DNA of 64,000 bases from Amyelois transitella (Eukaryota; Arthropoda; Insecta; Lepidoptera; Pyralidae): the NCBI RefSeq assembly GCF_032362555.1, contig NC_083532.1, positions 4,415,001 to 4,479,000 on the forward strand, read 5' to 3'. Position 1 is the first letter of the stretch. Every line of letters starts with the position of its first letter. Shown here one piece after another: positions 1 through 10,712 of this stretch. The position numbers were made by a program, and so were the translations under genes. The notes beneath the pieces are model-generated. The model saw only the letters and a list, made by a program, of their open reading frames with translations. It was not told the origin of the DNA and ran no database searches.

Positions 1-424
1 TGCTCTTTGGAAATGTAGTAGGTAGATTTTATTACACTAAATAATAATGGTAACAGGTAAACGCTTAAAAAATTTCACAGAATAATTACTTGTATATTAC
101 CTTTCAAAATAAATGATTAAATAAACATAAAGTAATTATTAAAAGGAGGCTCCCATAAAACAAACGTATTTTTATAGGTACGGGACCCATTGTGCGCAAG
201 TCCGACTCGCTCTTGGCCGCTTTTTTTTCTTAACATATTAGCTTAGCTGGTCTGGCGACTAAGAACAGAAATCTACATAATATATTTTATGTAGATCATT
301 TATAGATTTTCCTGTAATTAATTTGATGTTAGATAGGCAACTACGTGGATCGATCATTCTAAATGATAAAATGAATGTATCTTATTACTTGGGCATAAAT
401 GATTTTGTTTTACTTATACGCCAT
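1..424. other. AT-rich intergenic DNA, nothing recognised
   Basis: No supported exon or repeat family was recognised. Only short random reading frames are present. Confidence 0.5.
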
Positions 425-600
425 TTTTTTTAAATATAGACTATGTGCATACGTCCACGTTTTAGATTCAAGATCTATAATTGGAAATGCTGCAGTGTAG
501 TTGTTCCTCCGCTCCCTCTACATCTGCTTTTTGGAAACGGTAGTAGATATGATTGTAAGTACTAAAGTTATTTTGACTTTTTCCAATTTGAAAAATAAAT
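425..600 (+). repeat. LINE 3'-end fragment (TGCAGTGTAG subfamily)
   Basis: It matches copies at 24480 and 49085: the TGCAGTGTAG motif, a pyrimidine-rich CCGCT block, CTACA, then GGAA-CGGTAGTAG. Probably a 5'-truncated CR1/Jockey-like LINE end; the clade is a guess. Confidence 0.55.
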
Positions 601-621
601 CTATTGAATATCTGTATAAAA

Positions 622-858
622 GCCGGGTGAAAAAAAAGAATACGGCCACTTTATCTCGTTCCCATGGATGTACGACAAAGGCGACCAAGGGAGAGGCTTA
701 TAAACTTGGGATTCTTCTTTTAGGCGATGGGCTAGCAACCTGTCACTATTTGAATCTTAATTCCATCATTGAGCCAAACAGCAGAAGTGGCCTTTCAGTC
801 TTCAAGACTGTTGGCTTTGTCTACCCCGCATGGGATAATCACGTGATTATTCAGTGTA
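622..858 (+). repeat. Metulj-like SINE, diverged, 5' truncated
   Basis: It carries the internal landmarks CCCATGGATGT, GGCGATGGGCTAGCAACCTG, TCACTATTTGAATCT and CTACCCCGCA in sense order, with a decayed head and tail. Confidence 0.75.
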
Positions 859-859
859 A

Positions 860-1514
860 ATTTCGCTGTTGAATGGCCTGATTTAGAAGCAGAGCACTTT
901 TTGAGTACCTACGTTATAAAAGTGGGCTAGATTCGAAATTTGAAAACTGTCAGAAACTTACTTGAAGTCATGTTTATTTTTCTTTTTTTTTTCGAAACGG
1001 AGATACACAAATGACACTGTTACACAAAACACGAGCACACTGACAGAAAAATACAGCAACGCTGTTTTTTATACTGCCTATATGTATTTTTGCATATTAC
1101 ATCCTCAATATATAGATTTTTCATTGCTAAAAAACAATTTTTATTACATGTAAATATTTTAAACGCAATCAAAAAGCGCTCTTATACTAATTGCAATAAG
1201 AATGTTAGCAAAATATTGTGGTTGTTCAATTTATCGTTGCAAAGATTAAACACTAGGAAGAATTATAATTTATCAAAGATAAAATTGAGATTATGACGAC
1301 TGAGGTACGGTGTGTCTTAGAGTACAAGTTTAAGGACTATTTAGCTCATTCACCTAACAATTTATTAATCATTCTTTCATAGCAAAGCCCTGTTTGTTTA
1401 CAAACCAACGGTTTCGAAAAAATCCTTATCCGCACATAATATGAATTTGTTACGATGTAGTTCAAGTACAGAACAGTTCTGACAGAACTTGAAAGTAGTG
1501 TAGTAGGTACCATG
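860..1514. other. AT-rich intergenic DNA, nothing recognised
   Basis: Two small overlapping reading frames (962-1296) have low-complexity AT-rich composition and no splice or family support. I see no gene here. Confidence 0.5.
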
Positions 1515-1760
1515 ATGCTTTAACGGTTAGGGAAAACATCGTAAGGAAACTTGCAAATTCAGGCAATTGGATTTGTAACCATGACCGAACCAATACGGGT
1601 TAGGTTCCCCTGCAAAGGTTGCAGAGATCAGACGGGAGACGCTGCGTGTAAAAACCTCACCCAATCCAGGATCCATGGTCAAAGGCATACCCCGGGCTCC
1701 CCTTCAGAGTGGTGAGGATGCAACCGGGACTAAAGCCAGGTGGAAGAAGACGTCTTGAAT
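1515..1760. repeat. LINE 3'-end fragment (GTGGTGAGGATGCAACCGGG family)
   Basis: It contains ACCCAATCCAGGATCCATGG, CCCCGGGCTCC and GTGGTGAGGATGCAACCGGG, which recur at 15720-15795/16103-16160 and 51840-52000. The upstream part (GGGAAAACATCGTAAGGAAA) resembles the LINE-like stretch at 62640-62920, so both may be parts of one old LINE. Confidence 0.6.
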
Positions 1761-1784
1761 GATACTTTATTCCAAAAAATCGAT

Positions 1785-2058
1785 ATGATATCCCCTATAT
1801 TTAATATGATTTTTAGAATTTCTGACTGTCTATCTGTATGTATGTATGTAAACGCGTTAACTATTCCCCCGATTTTAATGTAGTTTTCTCAGGTTAGGCT
1901 TGACCAAACTTGAAAGCTGATAGGTATACAAAAATATCTCCCCCCACCAAAAGGGGTAAAACAAGGGTCAGCTTTTTGTATCGAGATTTAGACTATTCGC
2001 TGTTTTTTTACTGATTGGTAGTTGTGACTTGTGGCTAAGAGATGTCGCCACAAACATA
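1785..2058. other. Degraded repeat, no gene seen
   Basis: It has phrases typical of old lepidopteran repeats (CTGACTGTCTATCTGTATG, CCCCACCAAAAGGGG) but no readable ends. Confidence 0.35.
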
Positions 2059-2334
2059 TCTATACCAATACTAATATTATAAAGCTGGAGAGTTTGTTTG
2101 TTTGTTTGAACGCGCTAATCTCAGGAACTACTGGTTCGAATTGAAAAATACTTTTTGCGTTGAATAGACCATTTATCGAGTTAGGCTTTAGGCTATATAA
2201 CATCACGCTGCAACTATAAGGAGCAAATAAATAATAGAAAATGTGAAAAAAACGGGGAAAATTATTCATCCTCGAGGGCTTCAATGATGCCCAAAATAAC
2301 TATTCCTAGCGGCCGAAGTTGCGGGCACTGCTAG
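2059..2334 (+). mobile_element. Non-autonomous Helitron, type A
   Basis: It starts A|TCTATAC-CTAATATTATAAAG and ends GGGCACTG-CTAG|T, the 5'-TC/CTAG-3' ends of a Helitron inserted between A and T. The last 30 bp can fold around GAAGTTGCGGGC. No protein is encoded. Confidence 0.8.
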
Positions 2335-2335
2335 T

Positions 2336-2450
2336 ATAAAATAATCACGCCTCTTTACCTAAGTTGTAGGCAGTGACTTGATCTTTCCATTACTTGCTTC
2401 ACGACCCTCAAAATTGTTCAAGATTTGTATCCATAACTCTCTTCATACAA
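2336..2450 (-). repeat. Degraded RTE 3' end
   Basis: On the minus strand it keeps the tail, the TAGGCAGTGACT region and TCCATAACTCTCTTCAT of the RTE C-terminal coding end found intact at 19600-19790. Confidence 0.55.
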
Positions 2451-2566
2451 CATACATACGTTTATATCTTTCACTTCCTTAGCTTCCGTGGTCTGATGAC
2501 GGAGAATAAACATACTTATCTAATGTGTACCAGCTACTTCTCTTTCTGTGCATACTGTAAAAGTTC

Positions 2567-2822
2567 ATACATACATATGGTCACGTCTATATTCCTTGTG
2601 GGGTAGACAGAGCCAACAGTCTTGAAAAGACTGATAGGCCACGCTCAGCTATTTGGCTTAATGATAGAATTGAGATTCAAATAGTGACAGGTTGCTAGCC
2701 CATCGCCTAAAAAGAATCCCAAGTTTGTAAGCCTATCCCTTAGTCGCTTTTTAGGACATCCATGGGAAAGAAATGGAGTGGTCCTATTCTTTTTTGTACT
2801 GGTGCCAGGAACCACACGACAC
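2567..2822 (-). repeat. Metulj-like SINE
   Basis: Nearly full length. On the plus strand it runs from the CATACATATGGTCACGTC tail to GGTGCCAGGAACCACACGAC, the complement of the SINE head. Confidence 0.88.
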
Positions 2823-2825
2823 CGT

Positions 2826-3127
2826 GAAAGTTCATTAGGGGAAAAGCTAATAAACTTGGGATTCCTCTTAAAAGCGATATTTGAATCTCAAATCTGTCAT
2901 TAAGTCTTCGAGACTGTTGGCTCGATCTACCCATAAATATATAATTTTGTATTAATAAGTAAATATTGAGTAAGTAGGTAATATTCTTTTAAGCCATAGG
3001 CTAGCAACCTGTCACTATTTGAACTCTTAATTGCATCACTAAACCATATAACTGAACAGTGCGCTAGTCTTGTCAAGACTAAACCTCTGTCTACCCCGTA
3101 AAAGATAAAGACATGATAATATCTATG
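2826..3127 (+). repeat. Metulj-like SINE fragments
   Basis: Two broken sense pieces (2826-2934 and 2989-3127) carry TAATAAACTTGGGATTCCTC, GCTAGCAACCTGTCACTATT and CTCTGTCTACCCCGTAAAAG. Confidence 0.65.
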
Positions 3128-3391
3128 TACAAAATCTATGGCAACCAATATGCAATGACGTGGTTTTAATTAGAAATTAATTCGCAGAAACATAATCTAA
3201 CAATAAATATAATCTAGTTTCAGTATCGCTCTTATCGATTATTTTTCTAATCCTAATTAATCCAACAGAAAATAATTATGAATTTAGATATTTGTGACGT
3301 CACACGGGTTTTAGATTAGCTTTTGTGAATGAAACGGGGGAAAACATGTGGCAATCTAATGCCATAGCTGGATCCAAAACTATTTAATTCA
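3128..3391. other. Short AT-rich gap, nothing recognised
   Basis: No exon or repeat family recognised. Confidence 0.4.
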
Positions 3392-3602
3392 TATACGTAG
3401 ATGAATTGAAACATCTTGATCAAATTAAGGACGTCTTGGTAAAGGGTCAGGTCAAAAGTACCCGAAACCGCCGAGCTTGCATGAAGAGAGTTATGAATGT
3501 GGATAAAGCGAAGGAAGTATGCAGAGATCGTGGCAAGTGGAAAGAGGTAGAGAGTCTCTGCCTACCCCTCCGGGAAATAGGCGTGATTTTATGTATGTAT
3601 TT
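3392..3602 (+). repeat. RTE 3' end with C-terminal codons
   Basis: It encodes the last ~60 residues of the RTE protein ([20 protein letters not shown], then [12 protein letters not shown]), matching 19611-19784 almost base for base, then GCGTGATTTTATGTATGTAT. A 5'-truncated copy; the last codons are altered. Confidence 0.88.
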
Positions 3603-3667
3603 ATGTACATACCGTGCTAAAAAGAATCTAATTTCAAAATAAAATCTGCAAGATACTTATCTCTTAA

Positions 3668-3919
3668 CTAGCTGTACCCGCGACTTTGTCCGCGTGGAAT
3701 AATTATTTTGGGCATCATTGAAGCCCTGAAGAATGAATAATTTTTTTTATGACATTTTCCATTATTTCTTCGCTCCTTATAGTTGCAGCGTGATGTTATA
3801 TAGCCTAAAGCCTTCCTCGATAAATGGTATATTCAACACAAAAAGATTTTTTCAATTCGAGTAGTAGATTTAACGCGATCAAACAAACAAACTCTTCAGC
3901 TTTATAATATTAGTATAGA
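3668..3919 (-). mobile_element. Non-autonomous Helitron, type A
   Basis: Minus-strand copy: CTAG then CTGTACCCGCGACTTTGTCC at its 3' end and AATATTAGTATAGA at its 5' end, with the shared ATCATTGAAGCCCT interior. Confidence 0.82.
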
Positions 3920-4200
3920 TGATGTAAACATACATTGAGATAGTATCTACCTACTTATAATTAAACATACCACCGCTTCCAAAGCCTTTTGCTGCTTGTT
4001 GCTATAGTAAATGCGACAGTTTATCTTTTACTTTCGCGCTAAAGCGCGGGCGGTAAAAGGTAGGATACTCGTAATATTATATTTAGGTATGTGTTGTGTA
4101 ATAGCATAATTGTGTTTGTCTGTTTTACACGACAAAACCACTGAACCGATTACCATTACATATTGCATATGTAGATACCTACGTATAGTGTACCGTATAG

Positions 4201-4454
4201 GTGCCGTGTGGTTCCCGGCACCAATATAAAAAATAGCACCACCCCATCTCATTTCCCGTGGACTTCGTAAGAAGCGACTAAAGGATAGGCTTATAAACTT
4301 GGGATTCTTATTTTAGGCGATGGGCTTGCAACCTGTCACTATTTTGAATCTCAATTACATCAAAAGCCAAACAGCTGAACGTGGCCTGTCAGTCTCTTCG
4401 GGACTGTTGGCTCTGTCTACCCTAGGCATATAGACGTGACTGTATGTATGTATT
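4201..4454 (+). repeat. Metulj-like SINE
   Basis: Full length, from GTGCCGTGTGGTTCCCGGCA to a TGTATGTATG tail, with mild divergence. Confidence 0.9.
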
Positions 4455-4855
4455 GTATAGTGTGGGATAGGACGGAGAAGGGCATAGGGTACTTTCCACG
4501 TGGTCGAAAGATACAAAGGTAGGTTCTTATAGATACTTAAATAAAATTAAAACAACTTTATCAATTAAATACTTTTAATAGATTAAACAATCGGTTACGC
4601 ATTCTATTTCAACGTCTACACTTAATTCTATTCTATCTAAGAATAAAATTTCAATTCGTTTACCTAAACACCAAAACTATATTCTAATTTGCTTGGAAGT
4701 TACATATAGTAATATACATACAGTAGTCCATTTCTTTAGATAATGAAACAAAAGTTAACATTATACGACATTTTGTTGAAAAATACTTTTTAAAATTAAT
4801 TTAGAGCCGTAAGAAAAAAAAAGAGAATGATTGAAATAATAGATTTTATAATCAA
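4455..4855. other. AT-rich spacer, nothing recognised
   Basis: Low-complexity AT-rich sequence with no supported exon. Confidence 0.45.
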
Positions 4856-5067
4856 CTAGAGGCCGCCCGCGACTCCGTCCGCATGGAAACCCTATCAATC
4901 CCGCGGCTACTCCGGGATAAAAAGTAGCCTAGTATATGTTATTCTGGGTCTTCAGCTACCTACATACCAAATTTCATTGTAATCAGTTCAGTAGGTTTTG
5001 CGTGAGAGAGTAACAAACATCCATACTGACATACTCACAAACTTTCGCATTTATAATATTAGTAGGA
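4856..5067 (-). mobile_element. Non-autonomous Helitron, type B (Lep1-like)
   Basis: Minus-strand copy. The 3' end reads CTAG-AGGCCGCCCGCGACT and the 5' end reads TAATATTAGTAGGA. The interior keeps CCCGCGG, AAATTTCATTGTAATC and GAGAGTAACAAACATCCATA. Confidence 0.85.
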
Positions 5068-5201
5068 TTTAGTTATTAGGTTTTGTAAAAGCCATGATGC
5101 CACAAGGTTCTGGCTAAAAATCTATGTTAAAAGTGTTCAGCGTGTCACTGAACCAGTAGTAGTTATGGCATTCACATATTAGGTTAAGTACTCTTATGTT
5201 A

Positions 5202-5456
5202 GTGCCGTGTGATTCTCGGCACCAATAAAAAAAAGAATAGAACAACTCCATCTCTTACCCATGGATGTCGTAAAAGGCGACTAAGGGGTAGGCTTATAAA
5301 CTTGGGATTCTTCTTTTAGGCGATGGGATAGCAAAGTGTCACATTTGAATCTCAATTCTATCATTAAACCAAATAGCTGAACGTGGGCTATCAGTCTTTT
5401 CAAGACTGTTGGCTCTGCCTACCCCGCAAGGGATACAGACGTTATTAAATGTATGA
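5202..5456 (+). repeat. Metulj-like SINE
   Basis: Full-length sense copy. The head is GTGCCGTGTGATTCTCGGCA and the tail is short. Confidence 0.88.
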
Positions 5457-8422
5457 ACTCTTTTGTGTATTCCTATTGTAAGGATTGTCATAATAAATTA
5501 TTTTCTTTCTATCTATTAACCATACTATATTTGAAATTATTTTTTTTACAAAAAGACTTATCACGTTCGTTCACTTACCTTTTTTCCGTACCAAAAGAAA
5601 TGGACTTAACATAATACTTCCGTAGCTTAATGTAAAGGCATTACACAGAGACATTTATGAACACATTTTTTTAACCACAGATAATATTTTTTTTTTATTT
5701 TCTGAACTAAAAGTTATAAAGACACGAAGATTACAAAAATAATTAAAATTTCGTTTGTAATTTCAAGAAATTACATAAATAATCAAATTTTCTTTTAAAA
5801 TATGGAAAGTTTTTTTTTATGAAAAATATCTACATATCGTTTAGTAATAAGTTTGTGAATTTTGTTATCATATGACAAATCAAAGTAGAATGAAGCAAAA
5901 TAAGTATACAGGGATCGTGGCAAGTGCAATGATGTAGTCTTTGCTAACTCTCCGATAAAAGGCTTAATTATATATGTAGATGTAAATATATTTAAAAAAA
6001 TACGTTAACGATGATACATTCAATACCTAGTGCATTAATTTACTTAGAACCTTTTTTTTTTATCTTAGTATATCTTTTTTTTTAAAGTTACATAGTAAAT
6101 AAAGAAATTGCACACATATTGAAAGATCATTACTTCATGACTCACAGATTGTCTATAACTGATTATAGTGCGATAAGGTCTTTGTTATTTTTCTTTTTGC
6201 GTATCAGGCACGGACATATTGCGAAATCGTTAATTAACAATAATGTAGGCCATTTGATTTAAAATCTTTGTTCCAAATGTGAAGCAGTTTTTTTTTTTTG
6301 TTTTAAGCTAGTCTTTCGTCTAAAACGTTTCTCTTCCGTGGTAATTTCCACAAAAATTATAATTATTTTTATAATCATTGTTGATAAAAATGTCTTTATA
6401 ATATTAGTATAGATTAATGACGTTTTTCCAATTTAACTATTTGTTATTTCGATAAACTGAGGAAAAAATATGTTACTACCAATTTAAACGGATAAATCGG
6501 AACAAATTATATAAATCACATCCAATTATTTACAATTTTGAACACATTTTTTGACACACAATTTTTTTATTACAATTTAAATTATAAATGTAGTACAATA
6601 ATCACGTGTAATGCCTTTAATTTGTAGTCCTTAATTGATTTTACTATTGCAAAATTATTTTCTAATTTTATTTCATTAATATTCAATTTATCACAACTTC
6701 AAAAGAATTTACTGAGGGAAGGAACACAAGCTCATGTTTTAATTTTTACATGAATATGTTATAAAAATGTCGGTGATTTAAAAAAAACAGGCGTAGGTAT
6801 GACAAAAATATCTTTATACACGACACGTTAAGTTCAAATTGGTGGAAGGTTTTATTAAAAGATTGATTTTAACTTTTTGATTTAAAAAAATCAAATAAAA
6901 TCGACCAACAAATGTTCTAAAAAATTAAAGATGTCTTTTTTCTTATCTACTTATTAGCTACAATTTAGGCAAAGATTGTTTTTTAGTAAGATTTTAAAGT
7001 TAGATTTATACAATACTTACAATGCGTCATATGTTTGTTATCATATAATATTTAAGGAGTATTTTATAAGTCAAACATAAGTACCTATTTAAAATTAACT
7101 GTTGCTTTTTAACTGTGTTTTTTTGTACGACCGAGACGATACGATCGGATCGACTATTTTTTGGAGACGGCTAAAAACCCAATAATTTTTTTACCGTACC
7201 TACTGCCTTTTGACATTTTTTATGTTATGTATTTATTTTCAATTATCGGTTTTCATAATTAAAAACAAAAATCAAAATCATCTGCGCCATTATTCACATG
7301 TTTTTGATCATCGAGCATGTTTCCGAACAAATAAAAACAAATCAATAGTTTTGTTTCTTAAAGAAAAAATATATAAGTACTGGTTTTTTTAATAACCAGG
7401 TTATTGAAAAAATAATTTTGCCTTTTTTTCAATTAATTACATTATTTAATGTTTTAATGTATTACACCAATTCTCAATTTGCATTTAGGACGCTGTCATT
7501 AACCAAAAATATTATTAATAAGTTTATAGGTAACATAATAAAAGTCGTGAAACGCATAGGTAACAATTATCTGAGACTTTTGAAATCTGTTTGACAATCC
7601 AAAATAATGCGCACGGCGGCTTAGTTTTTTTTTTTTTTGATTAGTTATTAAGGACTACGTAAAAAAAATCTTAATTCTAAAATAGGCGGGCGACCAATGA
7701 AGAGACCATTAATTTTTTTTTCTAGACCGTGATATTGATACATTAAAATAGATGTTTATTGCTAAATATATGACTATGAAATACTATAAGTAGTTGATAC
7801 TTATGAGATGCACATAATATTTCCTCTTGTCAAAATAAATAGGTACTTTTGTATTTGTGTATATTATCAGACAATTTTAGTGGCTAGATTTTTTTCATAT
7901 TTATTTCTTTTGAAATCAGAAATAATCATAGTTCCCTTCTGTTTCCAAAATTAAAAATTACACAAAATTTGGTAACAAATGAACCAAAAATAGGTTTGTT
8001 ATTACAAAAAAATAAAAAAATGTGTCAATAACACAGTCTAAGTGTAAGTTTTTAAAATTACCATACCATTTCCACGATAACATTAAATAAATAATCTAAG
8101 ATTAAATAGCGATGACAATATATGAAAATAAATTTAAAATAAACTTATTTAATAAAATAGTTTTAAAATTATGTTTTACGTATACAACACATTTTTGTGA
8201 AATTATGAGGATTATTTTTAGGCAAAGTGATGTTACAAATTCTGTTATATTATTGAAAATATCGAAATAAATAATCATGGATAAATATTCAACATTCACT
8301 GGTAAGCAGCTTACTGAAATATATTATCTTAATTAAATATTAAAAATAACGTATTAATGGACGAAAAATAATTAAATATATTGTTGATATATTTCCAGGT
8401 GTGGCTAAAAAATTAAGATTTA
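5457..8422. other. Long AT-rich stretch without a recognisable gene
   Basis: About 3 kb of A/T homopolymers and degraded repeat. At 5905-5978 a plus-strand RTE scrap is readable (GGGATCGTGGCAAGTG). Reading frames near 7210 and 8102 are AT-rich and lack splice or family support. Confidence 0.5.
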
Positions 8423-8447
8423 GGGTAATTCTAGGACAGATGGCCAT
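8423..8447. repeat. Left terminal inverted repeat
   Basis: It pairs with the complement of 11896-11920 over 25 bp with two mismatches. It already contains the first GATGGCCA motif. Confidence 0.9.
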
Positions 8448-8841
8448 AGAGGATAGATGGCCAATCGAAATAAATCGAAAACTAGCTCAGGGATGGCAGC
8501 ACTTTACATTTAGTTCAACGACCGCTCCCGTACCGGTGACACTGTATACGTTTTTTGGGTGAAAAAAATACAAAAAACTGTGTATTTCTTAGTTTTTTTT
8601 TACTTCAGATGTGAAACTTTTTTGTGGATGTTTGTGATCAGTCAAATAAGGTATGTAGATAACAATAATAACCTATATTTTTAATGATTTTGTCGAAAAC
8701 GTGTTCTTAACTAACAACTAACCTCAAAATGAAGTAGTGTGTTCATTGCAAATTTTAAAGTCGACGAGTGATGTTTGTTTCTATTACATTTTAGGATAGA
8801 TGGCCAATTTTTTTGAAGGTGAGATGGCCATATGGCCATCT
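8438..8841. repeat. Left subterminal AGATGGCCA motifs
   Basis: AGATGGCCA occurs at 8438, 8455, 8798 and 8822, with an inverted copy at 8833. Repeated subterminal motifs are commonly transposase binding sites in DNA transposons. That role is inferred. Confidence 0.7.
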
Positions 8842-9053
8842 TACCTTATGAGAAAATCTTGAAGTTTGAAACGTATAGCAAACATTTATATGAAGATTTA
8901 TTTATTTTCCCCACTAACCAAAAATTAGGTTAATGTTAACAGTTATTAAGTTATTTCTTAAAGTTAGTTGGATTTTATATTTAAAATGGATTTGGTGTGT
9001 ATAAAGTCAACAGAAGCAGTTTTAATTAATGTAGTAAGTTTTTGTTAATCCAG

Positions 9054-10712
9054 ATGCCGAATCGATACGTTCGCAAAACTGGCCGTGGCAGTTGGAGTCA
9101 ACTAGATTTGACGCAAGCAATCGAAGCAGTAAGTGCTAGAAATGTATCCGTTCGACAAGCTGCTTTGGAGTATGGTGTGCCGCGAAAAACTTTAGAGAGA
9201 CGTCTAAAATCTCAAAATTATATTAAAGGTCCTATGGGTCCATCATCTAGTTTTGGTAGCGAACATGAAAAGAGACTAGTAAAACACATATTGAATATGC
9301 AGAAACATTGTTTCCCATTAACACCTAAAGATTTAAGAAGCATTGCGTTTCATTTTGCTGAACAATTGGGTTTAAAGCATTCTTTTAACAAAAATAAACA
9401 AGAAGCCGGATATGTTTGGCTGCAGTCTTTTTTAAGTAGAAACCCTGAAATAACATTAAGAAAGGCAGAAGGTGTATCTATTGCGCGAACTCAAAGTTTG
9501 AACCGCACGGAAGTAAATGCATATTTTAATACATTAAGTGATTTACTTGAACAGTATGACTTATTTGATAAACCATCAAAAATATTTAATATGGATGAAT
9601 CTGGTCTGCAGTTAAATCCGCGACCTGGTATTGTATTGGCTCAAAAAGGGTCAAAAGCTGTATGCTCCCAAACCTCAACAGAAAAAGGAGAAACTATTAC
9701 AGTAATCGCTTGTTGTAATGCTGAAGGGGTATTCCTTCCACCAGCATGTATTATGAAAGGGAAAAATAAAAAACAAGAGTGGCAGGATGGAATGCCCCCT
9801 GGGTCAGTACTTTACATGTCTCAAAAGTCCGCTTATATTAATACTAATATATTTTTTGAATGGCTGAAAACACATTTCTTACCGCGGAAACCTCCTGGAA
9901 AGGTATTACTAATTTTAGATGGCCACACTTCTCACTGTAATTCGGTAGAAATGTTAGAATTTGCTACTGATAATGACATTTGCTTATTCACGTTTCCCAG
10001 CCACACAACTCACTATCTTCAAACCCTTGATAGGTCTGTGTTTAAGTCATTAAAAGCTTTTTACTATGAAGCATGTCGAATTTGGCTTAAACGAAATCCA
10101 TGGAGACGTCTCACTCGCCTTCAGTTCGGAGAATTGCTGTCGACAGCTTGGAGCAAAGCAGCAACTTATGATAACGCTGTAAATGGTTTCAAAGCTACCG
10201 GTGTTTATCCATTTGATAGGAATGCTATTCCTGACTATGCATTTATTGGGTCTACTCAAGATAATTATATCCATGTGGACACAAATCAACTTGAAACTCC
10301 TAGAATCCATGATACAAGAATAAGACCTTCTCTGCCTGATATAGAAATAAACCAGCCGCGGCCTTTTGGGATTCAAACTTCTCGAAGAAGCAGCACCCCT
10401 TCCCTGCCTGACATAGAACCAAGCCTGCCAGGACCTTCTGGAATTCAAACTTCTCGAAGAAGCAGCACCCCTTCCCTGCTTGACATAGAACCAAGCCTAC
10501 CAGGACCTTCTGGAATTCAAACTTCTCGAAAAAGCAGCACCCCTTCCCTGCCTGACATAGAACCAAGCCTGCCAGGACTTTCTGGAATTCAAACTACAAA
10601 ACATACCTCCCAAGAACAAGAAAAAAGCACCTCTTCTACTACCACAGGAAAAAACAGTCCTTCTTTGTCGATCATGCATCACTTTTTGAAGACCAGGCAA
10701 ACACAATATTAG
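9054..10712 (+). CDS. pogo-like DDE transposase, frame 1 (552 aa)
   Basis: Predicted to bind the element ends and cut and rejoin DNA in the nucleus. The first ATG is 9054 (MPNRYVRKTGRG); upstream in-frame codons lack ATG. Residues ~14-53 form a pipsqueak-type helix-turn-helix (DLTQAIEAV to RRLKSQ), ~65-135 look like a CENP-B/Tc5-type second helix-turn-helix, and ~150-370 are the DDE_1 fold. Catalytic Asp candidates are D181 (FNMDESG), D289 (LLILDGHTSH) and D326 (LQTLDRSVF), a DD36D spacing. A 24-residue repeat rich in SSTPSLPDIEPSLPG fills ~residues 425-512. The frame stops 18 codons after an A_AAA_AAC heptamer, while the -1 frame continues for 264 codons. The C terminus is therefore either made by frameshifting or was split by a one-base loss. 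Confidence 0.93.
   Translation: MPNRYVRKTGRGSWSQLDLTQAIEAVSARNVSVRQAALEYGVPRKTLERRLKSQNYIKGPMGPSSSFGSEHEKRLVKHILNMQKHCFPLTPKDLRSIAFHFAEQLGLKHSFNKNKQEAGYVWLQSFLSRNPEITLRKAEGVSIARTQSLNRTEVNAYFNTLSDLLEQYDLFDKPSKIFNMDESGLQLNPRPGIVLAQKGSKAVCSQTSTEKGETITVIACCNAEGVFLPPACIMKGKNKKQEWQDGMPPGSVLYMSQKSAYINTNIFFEWLKTHFLPRKPPGKVLLILDGHTSHCNSVEMLEFATDNDICLFTFPSHTTHYLQTLDRSVFKSLKAFYYEACRIWLKRNPWRRLTRLQFGELLSTAWSKAATYDNAVNGFKATGVYPFDRNAIPDYAFIGSTQDNYIHVDTNQLETPRIHDTRIRPSLPDIEINQPRPFGIQTSRRSSTPSLPDIEPSLPGPSGIQTSRRSSTPSLLDIEPSLPGPSGIQTSRKSSTPSLPDIEPSLPGLSGIQTTKHTSQEQEKSTSSTTTGKNSPSLSIMHHFLKTRQTQY
10326..10590 (+). repeat. 72-bp tandem repeat inside the transposase
   Basis: Units start at 10368, 10440, 10512 and 10584 with GG(A/G)ATTCAAACTTCTCGAA, exactly 72 bp apart, preserving frame as a 24-residue Ser/Pro-rich repeat. 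Copy number probably varies between element copies. Confidence 0.9.
10649..10655 (+). promoter_or_regulatory. Candidate -1 ribosomal frameshift site A_AAA_AAC
   Basis: In the transposase frame the codons are GGA AAA AAC, so the heptamer has the X_XXY_YYZ register needed for -1 slippage. Slipping enters the frame that runs openly to 11449. No strong downstream stem or pseudoknot was seen by eye. Confidence 0.5.
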